Shown here in pieces: positions 42,318 through 52,210 of a stretch of 64,000 nt of DNA. The translations under genes and the position numbers were made by a program. The stretch spans positions 16,072 through 80,071 of the forward strand of contig CACYRK010000011.1 in assembly GCA_902776835.1 (NCBI GenBank), read 5' to 3'. The first letter of the stretch is position 1. Each line of letters opens with the position of its first letter. The DNA comes from an uncultured Bacteroidales bacterium (lineage in GTDB: Bacteria > Bacteroidota > Bacteroidia > Bacteroidales > Muribaculaceae). The notes under the pieces were generated by a model. It was not told the origin of the DNA, searched no databases, and was given only the letters and a program-made list of their open reading frames with translations.

Positions 42318-43679
42318 ATGAGCAACAACATGAACGCATTACAACAATATATCGACCTATACACCGAGCACCGACAGGCTGTCGAGGCCAACTCGCCGGC
42401 GGCGCTTAACGCGCATCGCCCGGCAGCCCTCGCCGCGCTGGCCGACGCCCGGTTGCCGCGCAAGGGTCAGGACGACTATGAGGCCACCGACCTCGAGGCG
42501 GTCTTCGCGCCTGATTACGGCGTGAATCTTGGGCGTGTCGACTTCGACATCAACACCACCGAGGTGTTTCATTGCGACGTGCCCAACCTGAGCACCTGCC
42601 TCTACTTCAACTACAACGACATGTTCCACGCCAGCACCACGGTGCGTCCGCAAGCCGGAGGTGTGGTGGTGGAGTCGCTGCGACAGGCGGCGGTGAATCA
42701 TCCCGATGTGCTGCAGAAGTATTATGCCACGGTGGCCGATGTCGCCGAGCCTACCGTAGCGCTGAACACCCTGCTGGCGCAGGACGGCGTGCTGGTATAC
42801 GTGCCCGACGGCGTGACGGCGCCGCGTCCCATCCAACTGGTGAACATCATCAGCACCAACATGCCGCTGATGGCCGTGCGACGCGTGCTGGTGGTGATGG
42901 GCGAGAATGCCAAGGCCCAACTGCTGGTGTGCGACCACTCGCAGAGCGCCTCATCACAATGCCTCACCCTGCAAGTGGTGGAGGTCGTGGCCGGCGCCGG
43001 CTCGACACTCGACTATTACGACATGGAAGAGAGCAACGCCAGCACCCACCGCGTGAGCACCATCGCCGTGCGCCAGGAGCGCGACAGCAACGTGCTGGTC
43101 GACGGCATCACGCTGCTTAACGGCATGACGCGCAACAACTACATCGTGGATGTGGATGGCGAGCACGCCACCACGCAGTTGCTGGGCATGACCATCGCCA
43201 GCGGCAGCCAGCACGTCGACACACACACGCTGATACGGCACAACGCGCCGCGCTGCAACAGCAACGAGATGTTCAAGTATGTTCTCGGCGACACCGCCGT
43301 GGGAGCCTTCTCCGGAAAAATTCTGGTGAATCCCGACTGCCCGCGCGTAGAGGCCTATCAGGGCAACCGCAACATCTGCGCCAGCCCCGAGGCCAAGATG
43401 TACACCAAGCCCCAACTCGAGATTTACACCGACGACGTGAAGTGCTCGCATGGCACCACCATCGGCCAACTCGACGAGGACGCCATGTTCTACATGCAGG
43501 CCCGCGGCATCTCGCGCGAAACGGCACGCACGATGCTTATGCAGGCCTTCATGAGCGATGTGGTGGATGCCGTGCGACTCGACATCCTGCGCGACCGCCT
43601 GCACCACCTGGTGGAGAAGCGCTTCGCCGGTTCGCTCGCCACCTGCGCCGACTGTATCACGGCATGTAAACGCAAATAA
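42318..43679 (+). CDS. sufD: Fe-S cluster assembly protein SufD
   Basis: A 453-residue paralogue of SufB in the SufBC2D complex. The ATG at 42318 is 10 bases after sufC; the longer open frame upstream overlaps sufC. The C-terminal motif KILVNPDCPRVEAYQGNRNI and KCSHGTTIGQLDEDAMFYMQ with the downstream ARGIS are family marks. SufD helps iron entry and complex assembly. Confidence 0.96.
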   Translation: MSNNMNALQQYIDLYTEHRQAVEANSPAALNAHRPAALAALADARLPRKGQDDYEATDLEAVFAPDYGVNLGRVDFDINTTEVFHCDVPNLSTCLYFNYNDMFHASTTVRPQAGGVVVESLRQAAVNHPDVLQKYYATVADVAEPTVALNTLLAQDGVLVYVPDGVTAPRPIQLVNIISTNMPLMAVRRVLVVMGENAKAQLLVCDHSQSASSQCLTLQVVEVVAGAGSTLDYYDMEESNASTHRVSTIAVRQERDSNVLVDGITLLNGMTRNNYIVDVDGEHATTQLLGMTIASGSQHVDTHTLIRHNAPRCNSNEMFKYVLGDTAVGAFSGKILVNPDCPRVEAYQGNRNICASPEAKMYTKPQLEIYTDDVKCSHGTTIGQLDEDAMFYMQARGISRETARTMLMQAFMSDVVDAVRLDILRDRLHHLVEKRFAGSLATCADCITACKRK

Positions 43680-43685
43680 ATTGCA

Positions 43686-44909
43686 ATGGACAACAACGTG
43701 TTAAACCTACAAAGCATTCGCGACGACTTCCCAATCTTGCAGCGCGAGATTGAGGGGCGCCCGCTCATCTACCTCGACAACGCCGCCACCAGCCAGACAC
43801 CGCGCCAGGTGGTGGAGGCCATCGAGCAGATGTACTACAAATATAAAGCCAATGTGCACCGCGGTGTGCACACCCTGTCGCAGGAAGCCACCGACCATGT
43901 GGAACTCACGCGCGAGCGGGTGAGGCAATTCATCAACACGTCGTCGACACAAGAGGTGATTTTCACCCGCGGCACCACCGAGGGCATCAACCTGGTGGCC
44001 TCGTCGTTTGGCGACATGCTCGAGGGCGGCGATGAGGTGATTCTCACCGTCATGGAGCATCACAGCAACATCGTGCCTTGGCAACTCATCGGCCGCCGCA
44101 AGCGCATCCGCATCAATGTGGTGCCCATTACCGATGAGGGCGCGCTCGACCTCGACGCCTACGACGACATGTTCACCGACAACACGCGCTTTGTCGCCCT
44201 GGCACATGTGAGCAACGTGCTCGGCACCGTCAACCCGGTGAAGCAAATGATTCAAATTGCCCACCGCCACGGAGTGCCCGTGCTGATCGACGGCGCCCAG
44301 GCAGCGCCACATCTGCCCGTCGACGTGCAAGACCTCGACTGCGACTTCTACACCTTCTCCAGCCACAAGATGTATGGCCCCGTAGGGGTGGGTGTGCTTT
44401 ACGGCAAGAAGCACTGGCTCGACATGATGGCCCCCTATCAAGGCGGCGGCGAGATGATTGGCAATGTGACGTTTGAGCGTACCACGTTTGCCGAACTGCC
44501 GTTTAAATTCGAGGCTGGCACGCCCGATTTTGTGGGCATCTCGGCCCTGGGCGCCGCCATCGACTATGTCACATCGCTTCAGTTGCCGCGCATTGCCGCC
44601 CATGAGGACGCGCTGCTGCAGGCTGCCACGCAAGGGCTGCTCGACATCGACGGCACACGCATCTTCGGCACAGTGCCCGGCAAGCAGGCCGTGCTGTCGT
44701 TCCTGGTGCGCGACATCAGCAGTTACGACATGGGCGTGCTGCTCGACAAGATGGGCGTGGCAGTGCGCACCGGTCACCATTGTGCACAGCCGCTCATGGC
44801 GCGATATGGCGTCAACGGCATGGTGCGCGCCTCGATGGCCGTCTACAACACGATTGACGAGGTCAACCGCTTTGTCGACGCCGTGCGGCGAGTCGCCTCA
44901 ATGTTTTAA
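43686..44909 (+). CDS. sufS: Cysteine desulfurase SufS
   Basis: A 407-residue PLP-dependent enzyme that takes sulfur from cysteine for the SufBCD scaffold. The PLP lysine is in FYTFSSHKMYGPVGVGVL and the active-site Cys in VAVRTGHHCAQPLMARYG. Residues about 1-45 (IRDDFPILQREIEGRPLIYLDNAATSQ) match SufS. No sufE or sufU is adjacent. Confidence 0.97.
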   Translation: MDNNVLNLQSIRDDFPILQREIEGRPLIYLDNAATSQTPRQVVEAIEQMYYKYKANVHRGVHTLSQEATDHVELTRERVRQFINTSSTQEVIFTRGTTEGINLVASSFGDMLEGGDEVILTVMEHHSNIVPWQLIGRRKRIRINVVPITDEGALDLDAYDDMFTDNTRFVALAHVSNVLGTVNPVKQMIQIAHRHGVPVLIDGAQAAPHLPVDVQDLDCDFYTFSSHKMYGPVGVGVLYGKKHWLDMMAPYQGGGEMIGNVTFERTTFAELPFKFEAGTPDFVGISALGAAIDYVTSLQLPRIAAHEDALLQAATQGLLDIDGTRIFGTVPGKQAVLSFLVRDISSYDMGVLLDKMGVAVRTGHHCAQPLMARYGVNGMVRASMAVYNTIDEVNRFVDAVRRVASMF

Positions 44910-46346
<1,437 letters not shown>

Positions 46347-46372
46347 GATTCCATCTTAACACACCATTACAT

Positions 46373-46419
46373 CGACTGCAGGCGTGGAGCATTAAATGCC
46401 CCCCTGCAGTCGTTTTTTT
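46373..46419 (+). terminator. Intrinsic terminator after eno
   Basis: CGACTGCAGG (46373-46382) pairs perfectly with CCTGCAGTCG (46403-46412), followed by seven T. Confidence 0.85.
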
Positions 46420-46511
46420 AATCCGATTTGCGCACTGTCGCAAAACCTAACAATACCTACTAAATATCAGAGACTTATAAAAAATCTCCAATCTCTAATC
46501 AACGAAATACT

Positions 46512-47228
46512 ATGGCTCCAATTTACAAACGTGTGTTGCTAAAACTCAGCGGTGAATCGCTCGCTGGCGGACAAGGGCATGGCATCGACCCGCAACGCGT
46601 CGACGACTACGCCCGCCAAATCAAGGAAATCGTGGATATGGGCGTGCAAGTGGGCATCGTGATTGGCGGCGGAAACATCTTCCGCGGTCTCGCTGGTGCC
46701 GCCCGTGGTGTCGACCGCGTGAAGGGCGACCAGATGGGCATGCTCGCCACCGTCATCAACTCGCTGGCACTCTCGTCGGGGCTCGACGCTGTAGGGCAGC
46801 CGTCGCAGGTGCTTACAGCAATCGGCATGGTGCCCATCGGCGAACAGTACACCAAGTGGCGCGCCATCGATGCCATGAAGCAGGGCAAGGTGGTGATTAT
46901 GTCGTGCGGCACCGGCAACCCCTTCTTCACCACCGACACCGGCAGCGCCTTGCGAGGCATAGAGATTGAGGCCGACGTAATGCTCAAGGGCACGCGCGTC
47001 GACGGCATCTACACTGCCGACCCTGAGAAGGACCCCACGGCCACACGGTTCGACCGCATCAGTTACGACGAGATTTATCGCCGTGGCCTCAAGGTGATGG
47101 ACATGACCGCCACCGTCATGTGCAAGGAGAACAACCTGCCCATTCACGTGTTTAACATGGATGTGGTGGGCAATCTGCGCAAGGTGATGATGGGCGAGCC
47201 CATCGGCACTGTCGTGTATCAGGACTGA
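46512..47228 (+). CDS. pyrH: UMP kinase
   Basis: A 238-residue bacterial UMP kinase of the amino-acid kinase fold. Motifs are RVLLKLSGESLAG, VIGGGNIFRGL, and the acceptor site GTGNPFFTTDTGSALR. It makes UDP from UMP. Full length. A possible promoter was not identified in the 165-bp gap after the eno terminator. Confidence 0.97.
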   Translation: MAPIYKRVLLKLSGESLAGGQGHGIDPQRVDDYARQIKEIVDMGVQVGIVIGGGNIFRGLAGAARGVDRVKGDQMGMLATVINSLALSSGLDAVGQPSQVLTAIGMVPIGEQYTKWRAIDAMKQGKVVIMSCGTGNPFFTTDTGSALRGIEIEADVMLKGTRVDGIYTADPEKDPTATRFDRISYDEIYRRGLKVMDMTATVMCKENNLPIHVFNMDVVGNLRKVMMGEPIGTVVYQD

Positions 47229-47248
47229 CGAGCGATTAGCAATCGACC

Positions 47249-48691
47249 ATGCGGGTAACTTTTGTAATTCCACCGGTGTTGCAAGGCAAGCGGCCGGCCG
47301 AACGCACGGCCGGTTGCACCCATGTGGTCTATCTCGCACCAAACATCTACGAACTCACCGTGGCGGCCGTTGTCGAGCAAGACCCACGCAACCAGGTGCG
47401 CTACGTCGACTGCGTCTACGACAAGTATTCGCACCGACGCTTTGAGCGCTTCCTCGACGGCGACGACTCTGAGGTGTACTGCGTGTGGATGGTTAACCTC
47501 TCGCTGGTCAACGACTTGGAGGCCATCAGCATCATGCTCGCTCGGCGCCCCGATTGCAAAGTGCTGCTCTTGGGTCCGGCACCCACGCATTTCGCGCAGA
47601 TGTGCCTCATCGACCAGCGCATAATTGTGGTGCGCGGCGAGCCCGAGGCCACCGTGCGCGAGTTGCTGCAATGCCTCAACGACGGCACACCCTGGCAGCA
47701 GTTGCAAGGCGTTTCGTGCCTTAACGATGCCGGCGAGGTCGTTGAAAACCCGCCCAGGCCGCTCATCAAGCAACTCGACGAACTGCCGTTCCCGGCACGC
47801 CACTTTATCAAGGACCGACGGTACTACAATCCCAAACTTCCCGCCGAGGGCTACACCACGGCGTTCACATCGCGAAACTGCCCCTATCAGTGCATCTACT
47901 GCGTGCCCAGTTCGCTCACTTTCGCACGCGAGATGGAGCACCGCCGCTACTTTGGCAGCAAGCCGCCAGTGGCAAAACGCAGTGTCGAGAGTGTCGACGC
48001 CGAGATGGCATCGCTCGCCGAAAGCGGCTACAAGGTGGTCGGTTTCATGGACGACAACTTCATCTGGGATGAGCAGCGCACACTGCAACTGTGCCAAGTC
48101 ATGCGCAAGCACAACCTGCTGTGGGGATGCCAGGCCAGGGTTGACGCCATCACTGAGACCATTGCCGAGGCGCTGGCGCAAAGCGGATGCCGATACGTCG
48201 ACCTGGGCGTGGAGTCGTTCGACGACTCGATACTCGAATATGTGAAAAAAGGCATCACCAGCGAGCAAATCTACACCGCCATCGACATCCTCAAGCGGCA
48301 TGGCGTGCCCGTGAAGTTGAACATCCTCATCGGCTCATGCCCGCTCGAGACACCCGAGACCGTGCGCCACACCTTGCGTGAGGCCAAACGTTTACAGGTC
48401 GACCAGGTGATGTTCAACATTGTGTCGCCATTCCCCGGCACCAAGTATTACGAACTGTGCAAGAGCAACGGCTGGCTGAAAGGCGGCTACTACACGCCCA
48501 CCGACGTGCAGCGCCACAGCATCGTCGACCTGCCGCACCTAAGCGCGCGGCAGATGGAGCGGGCACTGTTTCGCAACAACGTCAGTTATTTCCTCTCTTG
48601 GCAATTTGTGCGAAAGCAATGGCATAGATTCTCGTCGTGGCGCCAATTCAGCCACGCCTTGCGCGCACTGCGCATAAAACTTTTTGGATAA
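47249..48691 (+). CDS. B12-binding-domain radical SAM enzyme
   Basis: A 480-residue protein. Residues about 1-150 are a cobalamin-binding-like Rossmann domain (KVLLLGPAPTHF, VVRGEPEATVREL). Residues about 195-400 are a radical SAM barrel with SRNCPYQCIYC (CxxxCxxC) and VGFMDDNFIWD, DLGVESFDDSILE. The class includes methyltransferases and oxidative cyclases; B12-binding forms in Bacteroidales often modify lipids or glycans. It is followed four bases later by a glycosyltransferase, which supports an envelope role. Confidence 0.88.
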   Translation: MRVTFVIPPVLQGKRPAERTAGCTHVVYLAPNIYELTVAAVVEQDPRNQVRYVDCVYDKYSHRRFERFLDGDDSEVYCVWMVNLSLVNDLEAISIMLARRPDCKVLLLGPAPTHFAQMCLIDQRIIVVRGEPEATVRELLQCLNDGTPWQQLQGVSCLNDAGEVVENPPRPLIKQLDELPFPARHFIKDRRYYNPKLPAEGYTTAFTSRNCPYQCIYCVPSSLTFAREMEHRRYFGSKPPVAKRSVESVDAEMASLAESGYKVVGFMDDNFIWDEQRTLQLCQVMRKHNLLWGCQARVDAITETIAEALAQSGCRYVDLGVESFDDSILEYVKKGITSEQIYTAIDILKRHGVPVKLNILIGSCPLETPETVRHTLREAKRLQVDQVMFNIVSPFPGTKYYELCKSNGWLKGGYYTPTDVQRHSIVDLPHLSARQMERALFRNNVSYFLSWQFVRKQWHRFSSWRQFSHALRALRIKLFG

Positions 48692-48694
48692 CCC

Positions 48695-49447
48695 ATGATT
48701 GAACTCTCGATAATAATATTGACCTTCAACCACTTGAGCGACACCGTGCGCTGCCTCGACTCGCTCAAGGAGATGCTCGACGCCGACGATGTCGAGGTGA
48801 TTGTCGTCGACAATGCCTCTAACGACGGCACACCGCAAACCATCACTCGCCGTTATCCGAAAATTCGGCTTACCGTCAACGACCGCAACCGTGGCGTGGC
48901 GGCGGCGCGCAACCAGGGCATTGAGCAGGCGCAAGGCCAAAAAATACTTATCCTCGACAACGACACCATCGTCAACACCAAGGCCATTCGCGGCATGATG
49001 CAATATCTCGACGCCCACGACCAGGTGGGGCTGTGCTCCTGCCGCATGACCGACGCGCTGGGCTATGTGCAACCCAGTTTCCGGCCATTCCCCAGCCTAA
49101 AATCCAAAGTGTTGAGTTTCATGGGCTTGCGATTAGCAAAGACGCAGTTCTCGTTCGACGACGAGGGCGCTATCGAGCCCTTCTACGTCATTGGCGCTTG
49201 CCAGATGATTCGCCGCGAGGCACTCGAGCAGGTGGGCGCGCTCGACGAGGCAATTTTCTACGGACCCGAGGATGCCGACTTCTGCCTGCGGCTGCGACAG
49301 GCCGGCTGGCAAATCAAGTATCTTCCCCAATATTCAATCATTCACACCTATTACAGGCGCACCGCACGCCGGCCCTTCTCACGCCTGGGCCTCAAGCACA
49401 TCCACGGCCTCCTGCACCTCTACCGCAAGCACCGCCGCCTCTCCTAA
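48695..49447 (+). CDS. Family 2 glycosyltransferase
   Basis: A 250-residue GT-A enzyme (MIELSIIILTFNHLSDTVRC), with VVDNASNDGT and the DxD-type ILDNDTIVN, then GACQMIRREALEQVGALDE and FYGPEDADFCLRLRQAGW, typical of rhamnosyl- and galactosyl-type GT2 enzymes. Donor and acceptor are unknown. It ends four bases past the start of the stop of the convergent membrane-protein gene. Confidence 0.92.
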   Translation: MIELSIIILTFNHLSDTVRCLDSLKEMLDADDVEVIVVDNASNDGTPQTITRRYPKIRLTVNDRNRGVAAARNQGIEQAQGQKILILDNDTIVNTKAIRGMMQYLDAHDQVGLCSCRMTDALGYVQPSFRPFPSLKSKVLSFMGLRLAKTQFSFDDEGAIEPFYVIGACQMIRREALEQVGALDEAIFYGPEDADFCLRLRQAGWQIKYLPQYSIIHTYYRRTARRPFSRLGLKHIHGLLHLYRKHRRLS

Positions 49448-50856
49448 TGCGTGAGAATATAGCATATAATTAGCGCGGTGGCGAAGGTTGTGGCGTAGAG
49501 GGCCATCCATGTCCAGAAGCGGCGGTTGCGCCACTCGGTGATCAGGGTGTAGGCGCCAATTATTGTCACCCAGGGCTCGAAGGGCAGCACGTAACGGCTC
49601 GGCGTGCCGCACGTCATGTAGGCGATGCCGGCGTAGCACAGTGCCGGGAACCACGACCACAGCATGAAGGCGCGGCCCGTGCGCCATGAGCGCGCCGCAT
49701 AGTAGAACAGCAACACGCCGCCGAGCGCGTACCAGCCGAAGCGCTGGCGCAGGACAAAAATTGTGGGCGTGATGACAATGTCATTATCGGAGTTCGGCCA
49801 TGGGAAGGGCAGTATCCATTGCGTGCCGATGGTGAGCGGCAACTTTAGCAGTTTCATCCACAAGGGGTTGTGGTAATAGTCTCCAATAATCTTGTTAAAG
49901 ATGCCGTCGCGGGTGTAAAGCATCGCCATCTTCTCCGAGCCGACGACATTGCCAAGTTGCTGCTCCACAGTGTAATGCGCAGTCAGGGCCATACCCAGGT
50001 ACCAGCACACCACGGTGATTACCAGCAGCGAGGCCATAAAGCGCCAGTTGCGGCGGGGCTCCACGAAGGCCAGCATGGCGATGCCGATAAACATGAAGTT
50101 GACGTATTTCGCCCGTACCCAAGCCATTACGAAGCAGCCTATGGTGAAGGCCAGCACGTCGAGCCAGCGGCTACGCTTCTCGCGGGCTACCACGCCGCTG
50201 AGTGCATAGGCCATCAGCATCATTGCGATGTACACCAGCGGCTCCTTGAGCAGCAGGGCGGCCTGCGCGATGTAATAGCCTAATGATGCCATGATGGCGA
50301 TGGTTGTCGCCGCCACGGTGGCTGCCTGGGCGTCCACTCGGCCGTTCAGCACGCGGCAGGCGAGGCTTGCCGTGAGTGGGAAGGTGAGCAGCGTAAGCAG
50401 CAAGTTGGCGGTCATCGGCCAGGCGATGTTAAGCCCGAACAGTTTCCATAGGCACAGCATCATCACCGAGAAGCCGTAGAAGGTGATTTTCGGCTCAGGC
50501 ACGCTGCCGTCGTAGTGGTGCAGGGCCCATTGATAATAGGATGCCGAGTCCGACGTGAGCAACGGCGCGTCGAGCGTGTGCCCTGAGAACACAGTGATAT
50601 AGGCCATGTTTGACAGGGTGAGTGCACAAAGCCCTATCCCCACAGCGGTCATTAGCCACATCGAGGCATTGCTGCGCCACGCGGCATGGTCGTGAATGAG
50701 CCGTGGCACGACGTAGGCGATGGCCAGGGCCAGCGTGACTGGCGCGCCGTGGGCCAGGCCAAAGATGCGCACAGCGCACCACAGGAGGCACACTGCCGCC
50801 AGCGCTTCAACGCCCAGTCGGGCCAATTGCTGGTTGTTCAATGCCTTGTGCCTCAT
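49444..50856 (-). CDS. Polytopic membrane protein, glycosyltransferase-like
   Basis: A 470-residue protein with about ten or more membrane spans (for example VEALAAVCLLWCAVRIFGL, TANLLLTLLTFPLTASLAC, FMASLLVITVVCWYLGMALT). A periplasmic-type loop DSASYYQWALHHYDGSVPEP near residue 110 and the multi-span layout resemble GT39/ArnT- or EpsG-like integral glycosyltransferases, but no certain catalytic motif is visible. It overlaps the plus-strand GT2 gene by four bases tail-to-tail, and starts 21 bases downstream of trpS. Confidence 0.75.
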   Translation of the reverse strand: MRHKALNNQQLARLGVEALAAVCLLWCAVRIFGLAHGAPVTLALAIAYVVPRLIHDHAAWRSNASMWLMTAVGIGLCALTLSNMAYITVFSGHTLDAPLLTSDSASYYQWALHHYDGSVPEPKITFYGFSVMMLCLWKLFGLNIAWPMTANLLLTLLTFPLTASLACRVLNGRVDAQAATVAATTIAIMASLGYYIAQAALLLKEPLVYIAMMLMAYALSGVVAREKRSRWLDVLAFTIGCFVMAWVRAKYVNFMFIGIAMLAFVEPRRNWRFMASLLVITVVCWYLGMALTAHYTVEQQLGNVVGSEKMAMLYTRDGIFNKIIGDYYHNPLWMKLLKLPLTIGTQWILPFPWPNSDNDIVITPTIFVLRQRFGWYALGGVLLFYYAARSWRTGRAFMLWSWFPALCYAGIAYMTCGTPSRYVLPFEPWVTIIGAYTLITEWRNRRFWTWMALYATTFATALIICYILTH

Positions 50857-50877
50857 GTGTGATATGTTGTGATGATG

Positions 50878-51864
50878 TTAAACGCGGAAACCGATGATGC
50901 GGCGCACCTCGTTGATGGTGGCTTGCGCGCTGGCGCGTGCCACCTCGGCGCCCTCGCGGGCTATGCGGTCGAGCAGGTCGGTGTTGGCGCTGTAGTACTC
51001 GATTTGTTCGCGAATCGGTGCCACCACCTTGCACAGGTCGGCGGCAATCTGCTTCTTCAGGTCGCCATAGCGCAGTGTGCAGTCGTTCCACTTCTCATCG
51101 AAGTAGCGGTAGGTCTCGTCGTCGCTCACGATGCGCAGGAAGGTGAACAGGTTCTCAATCACCTCGGGGCGCGGGCTGTTAGGCGTCTTCGGGCCCTCGT
51201 CGGTGACGGCTTTCATCACCTTTTTGCTGATGGTCTTGTCGTCGTCGCGCAGATAGATGCAGTTGCCCTCGCTCTTGCCCATCTTGCCGCTGCCGTCCAA
51301 GCCCGGAATCTTGATAGCCTTGTCGCTGAAGTAGAAATTCTGCGGCTCAGGGAAGAACTCCACGCCGTAGATGTTGTTGAAGCGTCGTGCACACTTGCGT
51401 GCCATCTCCATGTTTTGCTCCTGATCCTTGCCCACGGGCACCTTGGCGGCACGGTGTTGCAGGATGTCGGCGGCCATCAGCGTCGGGTAGGTGAGCAGGC
51501 CGGCGTTCACGTTGTCGGGCTGCTTGCGCGCTTTCTCCTTGAACGTGGTAACGCGCTCCAACTCGCCAAGATACATGTTCATGTTCAGGTACAGATACAA
51601 CTCAATGGTCTCGCGCACGTCGCTCTGCACATATATTGGGGCTTTCTTCGGGTCGATGCCACATGCCAGATATTCGGCCAGGATAGTGCGAGCACTCTGC
51701 TGGATATCACCCGGTTTTGGATGAGTGGTGAGTGAGTGCCAATCGGCGATAAAGAACATGCAGTCATAGTCGTCCTGCATTTTCACAAAACTCTTTACAG
51801 CGCCAAAATAGTTGCCTAAGTGCAAATTTCCTGTGGGGCGAATCCCGCTTACTACTTTCTCCAT
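50878..51864 (-). CDS. trpS: Tryptophanyl-tRNA synthetase
   Basis: A 328-residue class I synthetase starting MEKVVSGIRPTGNLHLGNYFGA, which includes the HIGH-type HLGN. The KMSKS-type motif is GSGKMGKSEGN. Length and order match bacterial TrpRS. Its promoter is the first copy of a repeat array (51893-52122). The membrane-protein gene follows closely on the same strand, so both may be co-transcribed. Confidence 0.96.
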   Translation of the reverse strand: MEKVVSGIRPTGNLHLGNYFGAVKSFVKMQDDYDCMFFIADWHSLTTHPKPGDIQQSARTILAEYLACGIDPKKAPIYVQSDVRETIELYLYLNMNMYLGELERVTTFKEKARKQPDNVNAGLLTYPTLMAADILQHRAAKVPVGKDQEQNMEMARKCARRFNNIYGVEFFPEPQNFYFSDKAIKIPGLDGSGKMGKSEGNCIYLRDDDKTISKKVMKAVTDEGPKTPNSPRPEVIENLFTFLRIVSDDETYRYFDEKWNDCTLRYGDLKKQIAADLCKVVAPIREQIEYYSANTDLLDRIAREGAEVARASAQATINEVRRIIGFRV

Positions 51865-51892
51865 ATTATCCTTCTAAAAATTAAAAACTTTG

Positions 51893-51900
51893 CAAAATTA
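51893..51900 (-). promoter_or_regulatory. -7 element TAATTTTG of trpS, inside repeat array
   Basis: On the minus strand TTTG, 20 bp, TAATTTTG lies 29 bases before the ATG, in the gene-proximal repeat copy. The two distant copies have TATTGTTG and TAATGTTG. Confidence 0.65.
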
Positions 51901-52122
51901 GTGCAAGGCGAACACAAAAGCAAAATTTATTTTGATTTTGTTGAGCCGCAGCCTAATTTCGCCGCTTTAGCGGCAACAATAGTGCAAACCGAGTGAAATA
52001 CAAAATGTGCTCGCACATTTTTATTACCGAGGTGCCGCCTAATTTATTCAACATTAGTGCAAGGCGAACACAAAAGCAAAATTTATTTTGATTTTGTTGA
52101 GCCACAGCCTAATTTCGCCGCT
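51898..52122. repeat. Three tandem promoter-like repeats
   Basis: Copies at 51898-51978, 51979-52053 and 52054-52122 begin with (T)TAGTGCAAGGCGAACACAAA or a variant. Copies 1 and 3 are nearly alike; copy 2 is diverged. The unit is a diverged form of that at 11469-11670, sharing TTAGTGCAAGG and GAGCCGCAGCCTAATTTCGC. Confidence 0.85.
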
Positions 52123-52142
52123 CCCTTAAAGTCATTAATCAC

Positions 52143-52178
52143 AAAAAAGCGAGAGCCCCATGGAAGTGGAGCCCTCGC
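52143..52178 (-). terminator. Terminator of the large surface-protein gene
   Basis: GCGAG (52149-52153) pairs with CTCGC (52174-52178), with inner GC..CCA/TGG..GC pairing; on the minus strand it ends in a run of six T. Confidence 0.7.
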
Positions 52179-52210
52179 CATTAGTCTTGCATTGTGTATT
52201 ATGCATTAAC

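Larger units (their letters stand above)
51865..52210. other. Promoter repeat array and terminator between trpS and the next gene
   Basis: This 346-bp gap holds the trpS promoter and three repeat copies (51893-52122) and a terminator for the surface-protein gene (52143-52178). No gene was seen. Confidence 0.75.
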
